Shown here piece after piece: positions 1-11,223 of a stretch of DNA of 64,000 bases. This DNA is from Diospyros lotus. Taxonomy: Eukaryota > Streptophyta > Magnoliopsida > Ericales > Ebenaceae. Within the stretch, counting starts at the first letter, position 1. Each line of letters begins with the position of its first letter. The DNA lies in contig NC_068339.1 in the NCBI RefSeq assembly GCF_014633365.1, positions 32,931,316 through 32,995,315 of the forward strand. The letters run 5' to 3'. The notes under the pieces were generated by a model, which was given only the letters and a program-made list of their open reading frames with translations, made no database searches and was not told the origin of the DNA. Made by a program: the position numbers and the translations under genes.

Positions 1-840
1 GACCTCAAGCCCACCTCATTCCTCCAACAGCCGTGCTCGGAATTTAAACTGACATGGACCTCGAGCACAACCTCATCATAGTTTTAGGTCCTCGAGGCTT
101 CCTCGGCCCTATCGAGCCATGCCATGTATCAGACAAGCGCACATGACCTCGAGCTCGCCTCGGTCCAACTTTTGCACTCAAGACATGCCTTGTATCAGAA
201 AGGCACGCCGAACCTCGAGTCTACCTAGGCCTGACTCTAAAGTCGTGCCTCGAATCAAACATCCAGCTCTCCAAAACTAGCACATGCAGCAAAAACTACC
301 CAGACCTCTCTTTTCTAGCTCGAACACTCATTACTTGAGCATCCGACCTAGGGGGCTGTGGACCGTCTAGGCCCAATCTCGGCCCTCTCCTTAGGCCCAA
401 TCTTGGTCCTCCCTCTAGACCTAGCTTTGGCCCAGCGCCAGCCTGCCAGGGCATCATTGCGACTCCCACTGGATATCCCCGCGGCCTCCTCAGATCCTAT
501 CCTCATTAATGGCAAATCCCATCCACATTAATGAGGGTCTCGTCGGCACCATGATACAACCTGGGAACCTCCACTAACGCCAGATAATCAATCTCATCAC
601 TTGCAAATGCACGACGCATACATATAAGAGGACATCTGATCCTCCTATATCAGTCATCTTTCTTTAAAGCCAAGGTATGCTCTGACCTCTAACCTACTGA
701 TACACTATCTCTCCTTACTCTCTTACTGACTCGAGCCTCAGAGTGCTTGTAAGTGCCAATTGCCCCTCGGACAAACCCGTCATTAGAGCCCAAGCCCCAC
801 CTCTGATTGCCCTCTTTTGGTCATGAAGGAACAAAACCAT
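1..840 (+). mobile_element. 3' end of a gypsy (Tat-like) element with LTR
   Basis: Positions 1..356 are CT-rich untranslatable sequence ending in a purine run (CCTAGGGGGC) that looks like a polypurine tract. It is followed at 357 by TGTGGACC, a plausible LTR start. Within the LTR there is a TATA-like box near 622. Near 720-770 is the block CTGACTCGAGCCTCAGAGTGC, which resembles the motif I associate with Tat/Ogre-type gypsy LTRs. The LTR seems to end near 830-850, where copia sequence on the other strand begins, so this element probably inserted into the copia element. The other end lies outside the window, so no target duplication can be checked. The superfamily call is an inference from motifs only. 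Confidence 0.5.
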
Positions 841-914
841 AGATTCTCTTAGCCATGTGATCTATCAGGTGGGTCTCATTCAGTAAGTATTCCTCTCATT
901 CATGTGATCTACTT

Positions 915-1839
915 GTCTACAGATCTTGCATTCAAACACATATGTGAGATGATGCACCAGAATCCAAAATCTAGGTAATAGTAGAACGACCAATAGAATT
1001 GATCATCTCAATCATTAGCAAGGAAAAAGTACCTACCCCCTTGATTTTTGTTGTGCTTACCTCTAGGTCCCTACTGAATCTTTTGGTAGTTCCTCTTCCA
1101 GTGCTTGTCCTGCCTACTTTGGAAACACTTTCCCTTGGGTCCTTCACTTTGGACTTGCTCTTGGAGATCTCCTTCTTTGGCCCCACTAACTTTTTCTTCT
1201 TCTTAGAGGAACTCCTTCTCTTATAAGATCTAGAAGTCGAGGCAATGGTGAGAATTCCTTCTTTTACCTTCCCTTTCAACTAGGCCTGAGTTGTCCTCAA
1301 TAATGTTGAGTAGCTTCGAGAATATGCTTTGGATCTTGTTCATATTAAATTTATGATGAACCTAGAGAATGAATCAAGGAGTGACTATAGGATTGAGTCA
1401 ATCTAAAGATCCGAGTTTATGTGGAAATCTAGTGTGTTTAACTAATTAATCAAATCAATCATGGACAACACATGATCTCCAACATCTGTGCCTCTAACAC
1501 CTTAGACCGGAACAACTGCTTTGATATCTCATATCAATCCATCTTACTCTTCTCTCCATACAATTCTTTCAAATTTAAGATCATATCAGCAACAGTCTGC
1601 ATATTCTCATGTTGCCTCTGAAGCTTATTGTTCATGAAGGCCAGTATGTAGTTTTTGGCCCTAAAGTCATGTTTATGCATCTCTATCCAAGTTATACACT
1701 CCTCCTCACTAGACCCCTCGGGAAGTTCTAAAGGAGGTGATCTATCCAAGACATATGTGACCTTCTCCATATTTAAAACCAATTTTAAATTTTTGAGCAA
1801 GTTATTAAAATTAGGTCCCATCAAAACATGTTTGTCCAA
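915..1839 (-). pseudogene. copia gag and protease remnant
   Basis: Read on the minus strand, 1839..1534 encodes a copia-type gag segment with landmarks LNMEKVTYVLDR, LPEGSSEEE, RAKNYILAFMNNKLQRQHENM and LKELYGEKS. A Lys/Ser-rich stretch follows (1279..971) that corresponds to the region before and around the zinc knuckle, but no CCHC motif survives. Near 972..940 is the protease active-site motif ILDSGASSHIC. Stops and frame changes separate these pieces, so it is dead. The element's LTR and primer site are at 9226..11223, and its leader is interrupted by the CACTA element at 2096..8499. Downstream it is cut off by the gypsy LTR at about 850. Confidence 0.8.
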
Positions 1840-2115
1840 AATGCGAGAAAAAGGGTTTGATTAATTTTCATTTTTCAAAAGAAGAGATTAGCTGCAAAAG
1901 AATTTAAAGTTTGTCAGTTTGATTATCCTGAAAAATCCATTTAATTCCGGTCTTGAATTAAAGGTACCTCCCACTAATTTTTTTTTAAACCCACACTTCC
2001 CAAGTGCTAAATGCAAGTCTCATTGGAAGACTCGTAGCAGGTGATCAAAAAGGTAACTCCTTATCCCTTTTCTACATCCAATGTGGAGCTTGATCCATTA
2101 CAAGAAATTGGACTT

Positions 2116-2765
2116 TTAGTGACTACATTTAGTGACGGCCAATCAAAAGTCATCACTAATTCCAATCTTTAGTCAAATAGAATCCATCACAGATGGTGGG
2201 CAACAGTGACGACCACATGTGATCGTCACTGAATATGCAACCTTTAATGAGGGTCGCGCAACGTTGGTCACAGATGGAGACACAATAGTGATGACCCCAT
2301 GTAGTAATCACTGAATGTGTAACCTTTAGTGAGGGTTGTGCAATGCCGGTCACAGATGGGAGAGCATTAGTGACAACCCCATATGGTCATCACTGAATAT
2401 GCAATCTTTAGTGAAGGTCGCACAACGTCGATTACAGATAAGGAGCATTAGTGACAACCCCATATGATCGTCACTGAATATGCAACCTTTAGTAAGGGTC
2501 ACGCCACGTCGGTCACAGATGGGGAAGCATTAGTGACGACCACATATGATCGTCATTGAATGTGCAACCTTTAGTGAGGGTCGTGCAACGTCAGTCATAG
2601 ATGGGGGAGCATTAGTGATGACCCATATGGTTGTCACTGAATATGCAACATTTAGTGAGGGTCGTGCAATATCGATCACAGATGGGGGAGCATTAGTGAC
2701 GACCACATATGGTCGTCACTAAATATGCAACCTTTAGTGACGGCCACCTTCGATCGTCACTAAAT
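2116..2765. repeat. Left subterminal repeat array of the CACTA element
   Basis: About seven copies of a unit of roughly 80 bp run in tandem. Each has GCAACCTTTAGTGAGGGTC, then GTCACAGATGGGGGAGCATTAG, then the inverted pair AGTGACGACC...GGTCGTCACT around ATATG. Unit starts fall near 2236, 2317, 2398, 2478, 2560, 2640 and 2717. The short inverted pairs are typical of subterminal binding sites for the TNPA-type protein; that role is family knowledge, not shown here. Confidence 0.85.
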
Positions 2766-2770
2766 GTTCA

Positions 2771-4126
2771 ATTTTAAACTAATAGAATGAATCCACTTAG
2801 ATACTGATGGTGTAGTTTTTGAATTAAAAAAATATAGATATACTAATGTCATAAGACAAATTAAATTGTAAATTTACATATTTTTTTTAACTCTAGATAA
2901 TTGATTACTTTTTCATTCAAATAACTGGATATTTTAAGTAATTTTATTTATCTAGTCACAACAATTCTTGTAATACTAAAAAATAATTAATCAAAATTTG
3001 CATTCATTGTAAAAAGTTTGATTTTTTCTACTAAATTGTAGAGAAAACACTTATTTTTCTCTACATCAAATCATTGCTAATCATATTAATTTTCGTTGTA
3101 AATTGATTTTCTCTATCAAAATTTTTCTAATCAATGAGTATATTTTCATAGTTAATTCTATATACAGTTAATAAACCACTACAATATCATTAAATTCAAT
3201 TTTGTAGTAGAAAAAGTCCTTTTTTTGAGAATAATATTTTTTTCTAAACCTATACCAACCCATACAATCTAAATAAAATCTAAAGCACATAATATATAAC
3301 TTCAAAAATTTTCAATTAATCACATAAAATAAAACCAATTTCAACCACACACTACAAAAAATCTCTAACTATTTTTAATGTGACTAGTACATAATACATG
3401 TAATGATAGCAACATTAAATTTAACTTTGAGTGTCTTTCTTCTTTTGTTATTTATGCATTGCAAGAACCTAAAAAACATAAGTAAATGAAAGATTAGATA
3501 AATTAGTATAATTTTTTTTAATGTAAAAGATTTATAATAATTTGAATAAAGAAAACTAATTATACTCATAGTTAAGAAATAGTTATACCACTTTTCTGTC
3601 ATTATTGACTAAAAATTTAAATTTTAACCGTAAAATAATAGAAAAAAATTATTAAGGTTTAACTAACATTTATATAAACAATCCCTAAGTTGACTATTAC
3701 TTTTCATAAATGCATGAATATAATTATTAAACAAATATAATTTAACATTAATTATTTATTGATAATACAATGTATTAAAAAATTATGAACACATTAAAAA
3801 GAATATAATATATTAAAGTAATTTATTATATTTATTAGATTTATAATATAATTATTTTTTTAAATAAATACTAATTTAATGCAATAATTTAAATTATTTT
3901 ATTATCATAATTTAGATTATTATCCTAAATTATTAGTTAAATTATTTAATAATTATTATGTTGAATTATGTTTCAATTTTCAGAATTAAGCTTATTATTT
4001 AATCCAGTCTAGAGAATTTGGGACAAGATCCAAATGTGAATTTTTCAGGAGAGCTGTGGTGGTAGCAAAGGGCTTGGGTCGTTAGGCCTAAGCCCAAAGC
4101 CTACAACTGCTCTTGTGGGGGGTGCT
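2771..4126. other. AT-rich interior of the CACTA element, no gene seen
   Basis: This stretch is very AT-rich, with stops in every frame and no domain I recognise. From about 4020 the base composition turns GC-rich (GGGCTTGGGTCGTTAGGCC), leading into the G-run. No transposase fragment is visible. Confidence 0.6.
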
Positions 4127-4150
4127 GGGGGGGGGGGGGCAAAGCCCCCC
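4127..4150. repeat. G13 run with GGGGGGC-AAA-GCCCCCC hairpin
   Basis: A run of 13 G is followed by C, AAA, G and six C. The last seven G/C bases can fold back over a 3-nt loop. The long G-run could also form a quadruplex. Nothing shows whether this has a role in the transposon. Confidence 0.7.
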
Positions 4151-4331
4151 ACGATATGGAGCAGCCCTAATCTCCATATATATATATATATTCTCAGTTA
4201 TCATAATTATAAATTATTTTATTTTTATCAATCAAACTAATATTAATACTATTTTTATAAGTTATTTTATTTTTATTTAGCAATTAAATGTTTTAACTTA
4301 AGAAAAAAAAAAGGTAAATCCCAAGTGGGAG

Positions 4332-5086
4332 ATGCTCCCGCCATATCCCCGCGCCCCCCAAACCCCAAATCCCCAACCTACAAAACCTTTACCTCAGCCT
4401 TTCGTCGCCTCCTATAGCCCATCACTTCAATGTTTCTGTTTTCGCCGCTTTAATGCTTCCGCTTCAACGTTGTTGCTTCCGCCTCCGTGTGTGCATATGT
4501 GGTTGCGTGTTGTATGTGCGTATGTGACCAGATCTGACCAGAGCCTCTCACATTCTTCCCTATCATGACCAGATCTGACTAGAACTTCCCACCTTATTCC
4601 TTGTCATGACCAGATCTAACCAAAGCTTGCCACCTTCTTCCTTGTCGTGACCAGATCTACCCAAATCCTTGTTGCTGTCATCGCCGCTCGCGGCCTACTC
4701 ACCAGTCTGTCGCTTCAACCTATCATCCGTCACCTCAGCCTTTCATCGCCTCCAGCCTTTCATTCGCTGCCTCAGCCTTTCATCGCCTCCATCCTTTCAT
4801 CCTTCGCATCCCCACCTGCAAATCCCTTATATCCTCCGTCGTGTCTAGCCAGATCTACCCAGTACCCAGATCTAGCCAAATCTACCCAAATCCGGCAAGA
4901 TCTACCCAATACCCAGATCCACCCAAATCTACCCAAATCTACTTAGGTCTGGCAAGATCTACCCAGTACCCAGATCCATCCAGATCTATCCAGATCCATC
5001 CAGATCTACCCAGTACACAAATCCGGCCAAATCTACCTAGATCTACCCAGTTGCCCACGTCCGTCCATAGTCTGCTCACCATCTAA
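4332..5086. repeat. C-rich block with short tandem repeats inside the CACTA element
   Basis: From 4516 to about 4670 a unit of about 51 bp beginning TGACCAGATCTGACCA recurs three to four times. From about 4730 to 4800 GCCTCAGCCTTTCATCGCCTC recurs. From about 4850 to 5060 variants of CCAGATCTACCCAG are repeated many times. Open frames across this block are low-complexity Pro/Ser/Gln runs without a domain and are best treated as by-products. Composition differs sharply from the AT-rich transposon around it, and it leads directly into the LOB-domain copy. It may therefore be part of the same captured segment; that is an inference. Confidence 0.6.
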
Positions 5087-5128
5087 CAACAAGTCACTGA
5101 TTATTAAAAACAAAATAACTAGAAGATC

Positions 5129-5519
5129 ATGTTAGGAACCGGTTCTCCATCCAGTACCTGCAAAGTCTTGAGAATAAAATGTACCAAATGGTGTATTTTT
5201 GCCCCTTACTTCTGCCATGAAGAAGGCCCTACTCATTTTGTAGCCATCCAAAAGGTTTTTGGTGTTAGTAATGCCTCCAAGCTCCTGGCCTATCTTTCGG
5301 TAAGTGACCATTATAGGGTTGCCGTTACACTCTTGTATGAAACTCAAGCTAGGCTTCAAGATCTCATTTACGGTTGTATCTCTTATATTATTACCCTCCA
5401 ACAATAAGTTGTCAATCTACAAGTTCATCTAACTTTATTGCAGGAACTACTGTTTGCAAACTTTTTTGATAGGACAAATTTGAGTTTGAGGAAAACAAAA
5501 ATTGGAAAAATTAGATTAT
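5129..5519 (+). pseudogene. LOB-domain (LBD) gene copy carried by the CACTA element
   Basis: The frame starting ATG at 5129 follows the LOB domain: the zinc-finger region (CKVLRIKCTKWC then IFAPYF), the HEEGPTHFVAIQKVFG block, a GAS-like SNASKLL segment, then YETQARLQDLIYGC and a coiled-coil start LQQ. The frame meets TAA at 5405..5407. The same frame continues past it with VVNLQ, the segment that follows LQQQ in class I LBD proteins of the LBD16/18/29 group, so the stop replaces a Gln codon (CAA to TAA). The first Cys of the C-x2-C-x6-C-x3-C finger is also lost (Ser present), and the invariant Pro before VYGC is Leu. There is no frame break or intron across about 90 residues of homology. LBD proteins are plant-only nuclear DNA-binding regulators of organ boundaries and lateral roots. 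This copy is unlikely to work as one. Confidence 0.8.
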
Positions 5520-5527
5520 AAGAAAAA

Positions 5528-7516
5528 TGGAAAACAAGTTTGCAAACTACAAGTATAGATTAAAGGTCAAATACTCCGACATGTACACCATGGATGAAGA
5601 GAGAATTCAAGTGGGTCCAGTAGACATTGAGAGAGAGCAATGGAGAGATTTTGTGCATTAGTTGAGCTCATGTGAGTTTCAGGTATACTATACTTGAACG
5701 TGTTTGCTTTATTATATTTGTATTTATTATTATTTACTTATAAAGCAAAGAAATTCATAAGACTTTTTATTTGATTAATTAATTGTTTCATATTACTTGA
5801 CATCAAGGCCACATGTGCTCGAAATAAGGACAATCGATCAAAGCTAAAGATGAGCAAAACTATTGGTACAAGAAGTTTTGCTCGGGTTAGAGCTGAAGAG
5901 GTATAAATTTTTAATAATCTAATTTCTATCAATATATCTCGTTTTGTGTAGTATTCTTTTACCTATTAATTAAAAATACCTTTTTATTGATAATTACTTA
6001 AATCCAAGCTCAAAAATTAGGACATGACCCAACGGAAGTATAAATGTTTTACTTGACACACAAAAATAATAATGAGTCAATGGTTGATTCGACGTCAGCA
6101 GAAATTGTGGTAAGCATTTCAGTTACTTTTAAAGTTTATGTTGTTGTTCTTGATCATAAAAACAATTATGATCTTATTATCAACATTAATTTATAGAACA
6201 GTGGGTTTTTTTTACTAAACCGTAGGAGTGTCACGTGAAATTTATAGTCGAAGAATCTATACCATTTGTCATTGTTCACTTTTTAACAATATTTCACACA
6301 CTTTTATTAATCAAAACTATTATCAATAATGGTTTTTAATTTTTTCCAAAAATAATATCACTAATATCAATAAAGCCTTTATATATACATGTGTGGTTGT
6401 TGTCTTTACAATGGTTTTAGAGAGCATGCATTTTTGTTTTGATAAAAAGGCTACAAGTTATTTATTATAAAAAAAATATAGAGATCCAAAACCAAACTAG
6501 AAATGTAGAGAATAGAGACATAAAAACAACAGGCAACAAGAAAACATAATCAAGACAAATCTAGATATGCAGATAATAGAAAATCTACATGTCTTCAAGA
6601 GAAATGTACATGACAAGCCCACTAACAATAGATTAAGGTTGTCCTTAACCCACCTTAACCCCTTCCACATATAAAGAGTCAACATCAAAATGTTTTGGGG
6701 ATTTTGTAATAAGACCAACATAGATATTAAGTTTACTAATTGAAATTTTTGCTTCAACACTGGCCTTTGGTTTGGCTCTGATGACGGATTTAGTTGGCCA
6801 TTGTGTCTTACCCTTTTCATCTGTTAAAACAATGATAACTCTAAAAGTAAGCAACAATATGAATAGTTCTTATGTTTCACACAATTAAATTCCACAATTA
6901 CACAACTATGCATGTTGCAGAAGTAAAAGCAATATTATGGATCAAAATTAAAGTTCTTCCTTGTAAGGCCCAATCCAAGAAGGTAAAAACTAACTAGAAA
7001 TGTTCTCATATTACATTCATCCATAAGCATTAGAGAAAAACAAAAGGAACTAGTAACTCTGTTAATTATGTTTGGATATGAATTTTGTCTCACTCTAAGT
7101 TCTCAAACTTAACTATTTAGTTATGGAAAATGATTATTTTCTAATATTGTTTAAGTACAATATGTAACAATTATTTATGCAACATTTTCTTACAGGAAAA
7201 TATTCAAACTATAGCAGCCCAAGGAGCTAAGGAGCAGCCTTCTGAACCAGTTGATGAAAATCAGATTTTCCTTGAAGTGATGGGCAAAGAAAGGCATGGT
7301 CGAGTTCGTGGATATGGTTTCGACCCCACACCTTCTTCAGTATTTGGCAAGCTTCCTTCTCAATTACAAATGACTTCAACAATTGAAACACTAAGACAAG
7401 AGAATAAAGAGTTGAAAGAAAAACTAAGCACAATAGAGCAAACTCAAGTAGAAACTCTTAGCTTGCTTAAAAGCTTCGTGGAAGAGGTTAGATTAGGAAG
7501 TGTTAGTAATGAATGA
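5528..7516 (+). pseudogene. TNPA-like (Transposase_24, Ptta/En/Spm) gene, broken
   Basis: Four exon-like pieces on the plus strand match the plant transposase family that binds CACTA ends. Exon at 5528..5682 contains EREQWRDFVH followed by an in-frame TAG where the family has Trp, then LSSCEFQ and a GT donor. Exon at 5808..5900 contains ARNKDNRSKLKMSKTIGTRSF. A piece at about 6008..6109 contains MFYLTHKNNNESMVDSTSAE, with a TAA just upstream and a GTAAG donor at 6110. The last exon, 7196..7516, contains IFLEVMGKERHGRVRGYGFD, the family's signature end, then a coiled coil (LRQENKELKEKL). The intron 6110..7195 has clean GTAAG and TTACAG edges. Two nonsense codons and an unclear second junction mean it is dead. 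N-terminal exons may be missing. Confidence 0.8.
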
Positions 7517-7804
7517 TGATTCTTGGTTGATATGACATGTTGTAGTTGATGAATAGTATTTAACATATTCCATATTTTGTTGGTTTATTGATTTTGTAAA
7601 GTGATACTTTGAATTATAGCTTTTGATTATTGATAATGTGTGTGTGTGTATATATATATGTTTTCCTTTTGGGTTGTTGATGATCGTATAGCAATATATT
7701 TTATATATTGTGATAGTTTGTAGCATTTTGTAAAGTAGGTGTTTGTAAATTTGTAAAGTAAGTGTACATGGTACATGTTGTAGACTAAATAATGTGAAAT
7801 TGTA

Positions 7805-8478
7805 AACCACTTTTAGTGACAGCCAATGGAAATTGTCACAAAAAAAAAAAAAGAATCTTTTAGTGACGGCAAAATATTTTGTCACAAAAATATAGCATTT
7901 GCGAAGGCCAGATTTGTCACTAAAATCTACACTTTTAGTGATGACCAAACATTTTGTCACAAAAATATAGCATTTGTGAAGGCCAGAATTGTCACTAAAA
8001 TCTACACTTTTAGTGACGAGTGGATCATGTTATCACAAATAATTTCATTTGTGATAGCCATTGCCGTCACTAAGAGAAAGACTTTAGTGATGGCCAAGAC
8101 TGGTCGTCACTAAAATAAAAGTTTTAGTGATGACAATTTAGTGAGGACTGTCTTGTGTTGTCACTGATAATTTAAAACAATAGTGAGAACCATATTGTGT
8201 TTGTAACTAAAAGTGGCCTTTTTAGTAACGACCACCTTTAATCGTCACTAATATGGATACTTTAGTGACAACTAGAAACACCACAAAAAAAATCTTTTTT
8301 AGTGACGGCCACATATGGTTGTCACTAATGGGTTAACTTTAGTGACGACCAACTTTATAGTCACTAATTACATTAGTGACGAGGGCATTAGTGTCGACTT
8401 GTGACTGTTTGTCTGGCCGTCACTAATACTTTTAGTGACGACTTTTTAGGCTTTTAGTGACAAACCTAGCCTCCACTA
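7805..8478. repeat. Right subterminal repeat array of the CACTA element
   Basis: TTTAGTGACGGCC and its complement GTCGTCACTAAA alternate throughout, with ACTTTTAGTGAYGACC and GTCACAAAAATATAGCATTTG as recurring longer blocks (for example near 7880 and 7955). It mirrors the left array in core motif but not in longer unit. The terminal inverted repeat follows at 8484..8499. Confidence 0.8.
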
Positions 8479-8502
8479 AAAATCTTGTTTCTTGTAGTGA
8501 TC

Positions 8503-9225
8503 TTCGACCCTTGTGCCACTTAATCCGCAACGCTATGGTGGTTTCTAGGGCAGCGACACAATTACATTCCACCCACCGCCTCAACCAGCGATCCACTTGC
8601 AACATCTACAACCTCAACACTATGGTGGTGTGTTAGCTATATCCATGTGGGGTAACCAATAACATCTAATGCTTAATACGAACATCAATCATCTCTCATG
8701 AAATGCACCCTCGCACCTATAGGAAACCAAGACACACCCAATCAAGCGATGATATCCTACGGTGGTAGAGGGCCACGATGAATCCAATTCATTGCTTAAA
8801 ATCTAATATTAATTTGCATAATTGGGAAAAATTTCAATCTTTAATTTAAGGTCTCACTTTACACAAACATTAAGTTTTAATCGATGTATCCAATACATAA
8901 TAAACCAAAACACATACATTCATATCTAGGATAATCATGGGCCTTAAGCTATTAATTAGACCTGAGCCTCGGGATTTAATTAAGAAAGCTTTCAAAGAGA
9001 CATTCAACCACAGAAAAATCTGCTACCATTAATCTGGTTGACTTGCTCCCTCGAGCCACCAATTTCATGATGTCTCAGTACTCCATCTACATCAAACCTT
9101 GATACTACTTCGTTTTACAAGAAAATTTGTACAAAACAGCTAATTCTAAAAATGAAAAAGGACATGGAGACTCTGATTCCACTGAAAGTCGACGAAGGAA
9201 TTACATAGGATGAAAATACTGAGCT
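8503..9225 (-). mobile_element. Leader region of the interrupted copia element
   Basis: This is the sequence between the copia primer site and the CACTA insertion point. It has no open frame of note on the minus strand. Joined across the CACTA element it continues with 1840..2092 into the gag remnant. The assignment rests on its position between the primer site and gag and on the CACTA target duplication. Confidence 0.55.
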
Positions 9226-9241
9226 GAGGCTCTAATTCCAC
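9226..9241 (-). other. Primer binding site (tRNA-Met type) of the copia element
   Basis: Read on the minus strand the sequence next to the LTR end is GTGGAATTAGAGCC, close to the TGGTATCAGAGC site complementary to initiator tRNA-Met. A second, very similar copy of the LTR tail plus this site lies about 58 bp further into the element (9168..9190, GTGGAATCAGAGTC on the minus strand). Confidence 0.6.
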
Positions 9242-11223
9242 TGAAAGTCAATGGAGGAATTACATCAAAACACCAACTAATAGTGGATAAATACAAGGGT
9301 TTTACATAAAAGGACATTTTTCAGCACAGTGGAAACGTAAAACATAAAAACATTGAACTAAAAATAACCTTCCAAGACTCGGTATATATCATCCATATGC
9401 ATTTACAAATAAAACCATGCCATAGGGGGTTATATACCTTTTCGGTGAATGTCGTTGCCGGTTGTCCAATGATATGCTCCTCCTCTTTGTTATCCGTTTT
9501 GTCCCAAGCAAGTTGCAAATCTAGGTGACCACCCCGCCTCCTCATGTGTGATGACCTAGTCGGTCCAGGCTTGAGATGCTCTCAAAACCCTCCAATGAAG
9601 CTGTGTTAGGACTCTCTCAATGGAGGTGACCCGAAGCTATACCGCGACCCCTTCTTGGTTGTATCGAGGTCATTCAACAACCTATTTATGAGGGAGAAGA
9701 TGATGAGAAAGTTGCATCGACCAAGATTAGAGCAAGAACAAGAAATGGTCATAGTTGAACAATGAGGGAAAAGAAGGAACCAACTGTAAGGAACCGACCA
9801 ACCGTGTAGCTTCGATTCTGCCTTCTTTGATCCGTAGAGTTGCAAGCGCAAACTCCTCCAAGTCGGTCCACACGATCGACCCTTTTCCACGACGCCTCGA
9901 GTAGTGCTACCAAACCCTAGGCGCCTCCAATGAGAGATCCGAATTTTTTTTTTTTCATTTTTCAACTTCATAAGTGGCATATTTATAGAGTTAAAAATCC
10001 CTAGTTGTGCCTTGGAAATCCCCTAAACAATTTAGGCCCGGCCCCAAAATCATATTGGGCCGAATCTCTCTTTTAAATTGTGGAACGGGCTCGATCTAAG
10101 TGTGTGACCCCTTAGGTCCACCATTGGGCTAGATGTAGGGCCAATTCTATTGGGCTATATGAAGGGCCAACTGAATAGAATAATTAAACCTTTTAATTAA
10201 ACTTGTGGGCTTCATAATTAACTCATCTCATGGGCTTCTTAATTAAACTCTTTAATTAATAGTTTTAGAATTAATCAAATTAATTCTAAAACCCTACATA
10301 TCATGGTTAACGTCTAGTAACATGCCATAAATACCTAGCCAATGATGAAAAAACACGAACCTTTTCAATTGCAATTACTGTACAGTAAAATCCTTTCATC
10401 AATCTATGTCCCGATTGAATTTAGGGTATGGTTTTATGACGAAACCCTAGTCATTCAATAACTATGTATCCATTCCAGATTTATGACTTGATAGGTGAAA
10501 TCAAAACACCTTTTGATTTCCACCTCACCTTGGCCAAGGATTTCCTCAGTCATGAAATCATCGGAATACACAGGACATCTTTTCATCTTATCGATAAGTG
10601 ATGAATTCTATTTCGACATCCACAAGTCTTCATATGTGATAAGGTTACGCCCAGTGATAATTTGTTAATGACTCCATTGAAATCCAAAAAGAACTAAAGC
10701 GTAACCAGTCAAATATAAGACTACCATGATGTCTCAAGTCTAAGGACCAATCTGCACTATTGCAACACAGAAATTCCAATTCGACAATAAACAATTACCA
10801 TTAGGAATTCTGTAGCGGGTCAATTCAGTATACTTATTCTTATAATAAGCACCCACATATATGCACTAGTGTCCACACACCAATGTCTATGAAACAAGAC
10901 ATTCTCCTAATTGAGCATGCATCATATATGCTAGTCTATCCGAGTTATTAGTGTCCAATCCTAATAACTCTATGACTAGGAACATTTAAGATCAAGGCTT
11001 ATAAGGAATATGTTTCATGATCGTCATCTCTATGCACGACCATATTCCATGAGCCTATTTGATCTATGGACTTTGTCAAGAGTGAAAATAATAAAGACAA
11101 CCATCAATGACAAATAAAACATAATGCCTTACAATAATAATTGATTGAAGATAAAGAGTCACAATGGAAAAATATGATCAATTACATGTAAATATAATTG
11201 GCTTGTGGGGCATAACTCTAACA
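9242..11223 (-). mobile_element. Copia 5' LTR
   Basis: On the minus strand it begins TGTTAGAGTTATGCCCC at 11223, a start typical of one group of plant copia LTRs, and ends GACTTTCA at 9242 beside the primer site. A TATA-like box (TATAAATA on the minus strand) lies near 9980. Length is 1982 bp. The gag and protease pieces of this element are at 915..1839, beyond the CACTA insertion. Open frames inside the LTR (for example 9606..9980) show no domain. Confidence 0.65.

Larger units (their letters stand above)
2096..8499 (+). mobile_element. CACTA (En/Spm) transposon, non-autonomous
   Basis: The left end reads CATTACAAGAAA and the right end TTTCTTGTAGTG, an inverted pair with one mismatch matching the usual dicot CACTA terminus CACTACAAGAAA. 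A perfect 3-bp target duplication ATC flanks it (2093..2095 and 8500..8502), as expected for CACTA elements. Both ends hold dense repeats of TTTAGTGACG and its complement, the subterminal repeats of this superfamily. The 6.4-kb interior holds a broken TNPA-like gene, a LOB-domain gene copy and a C-rich repeat block. I see no TNPD (Transposase_21) coding region, so the element cannot be autonomous. It sits in the leader of a minus-strand copia element, so it is younger than that copia insertion. Confidence 0.88.

Noticed and set aside
2116..2765. Regular repeats that could suggest a CRISPR-like array
   Set aside because: This is plant DNA, the units are contiguous and palindromic with no variable spacers, and they lie at a CACTA end.
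4332..4946. Pro/Ser-rich open frames
   Set aside because: Low-complexity translations of C-rich tandem repeats, with no domain and no support for translation.
5132..5404. Open frame of 90 codons on the minus strand opposite the LBD copy
   Set aside because: It is the shadow of the LOB-domain frame; the plus-strand reading has domain order and residues of a known family.
6497..6857. Minus-strand frames within the last intron of the TNPA-like gene
   Set aside because: Opposite to the transposase, AT-rich, overlapping each other, and without a recognisable motif.
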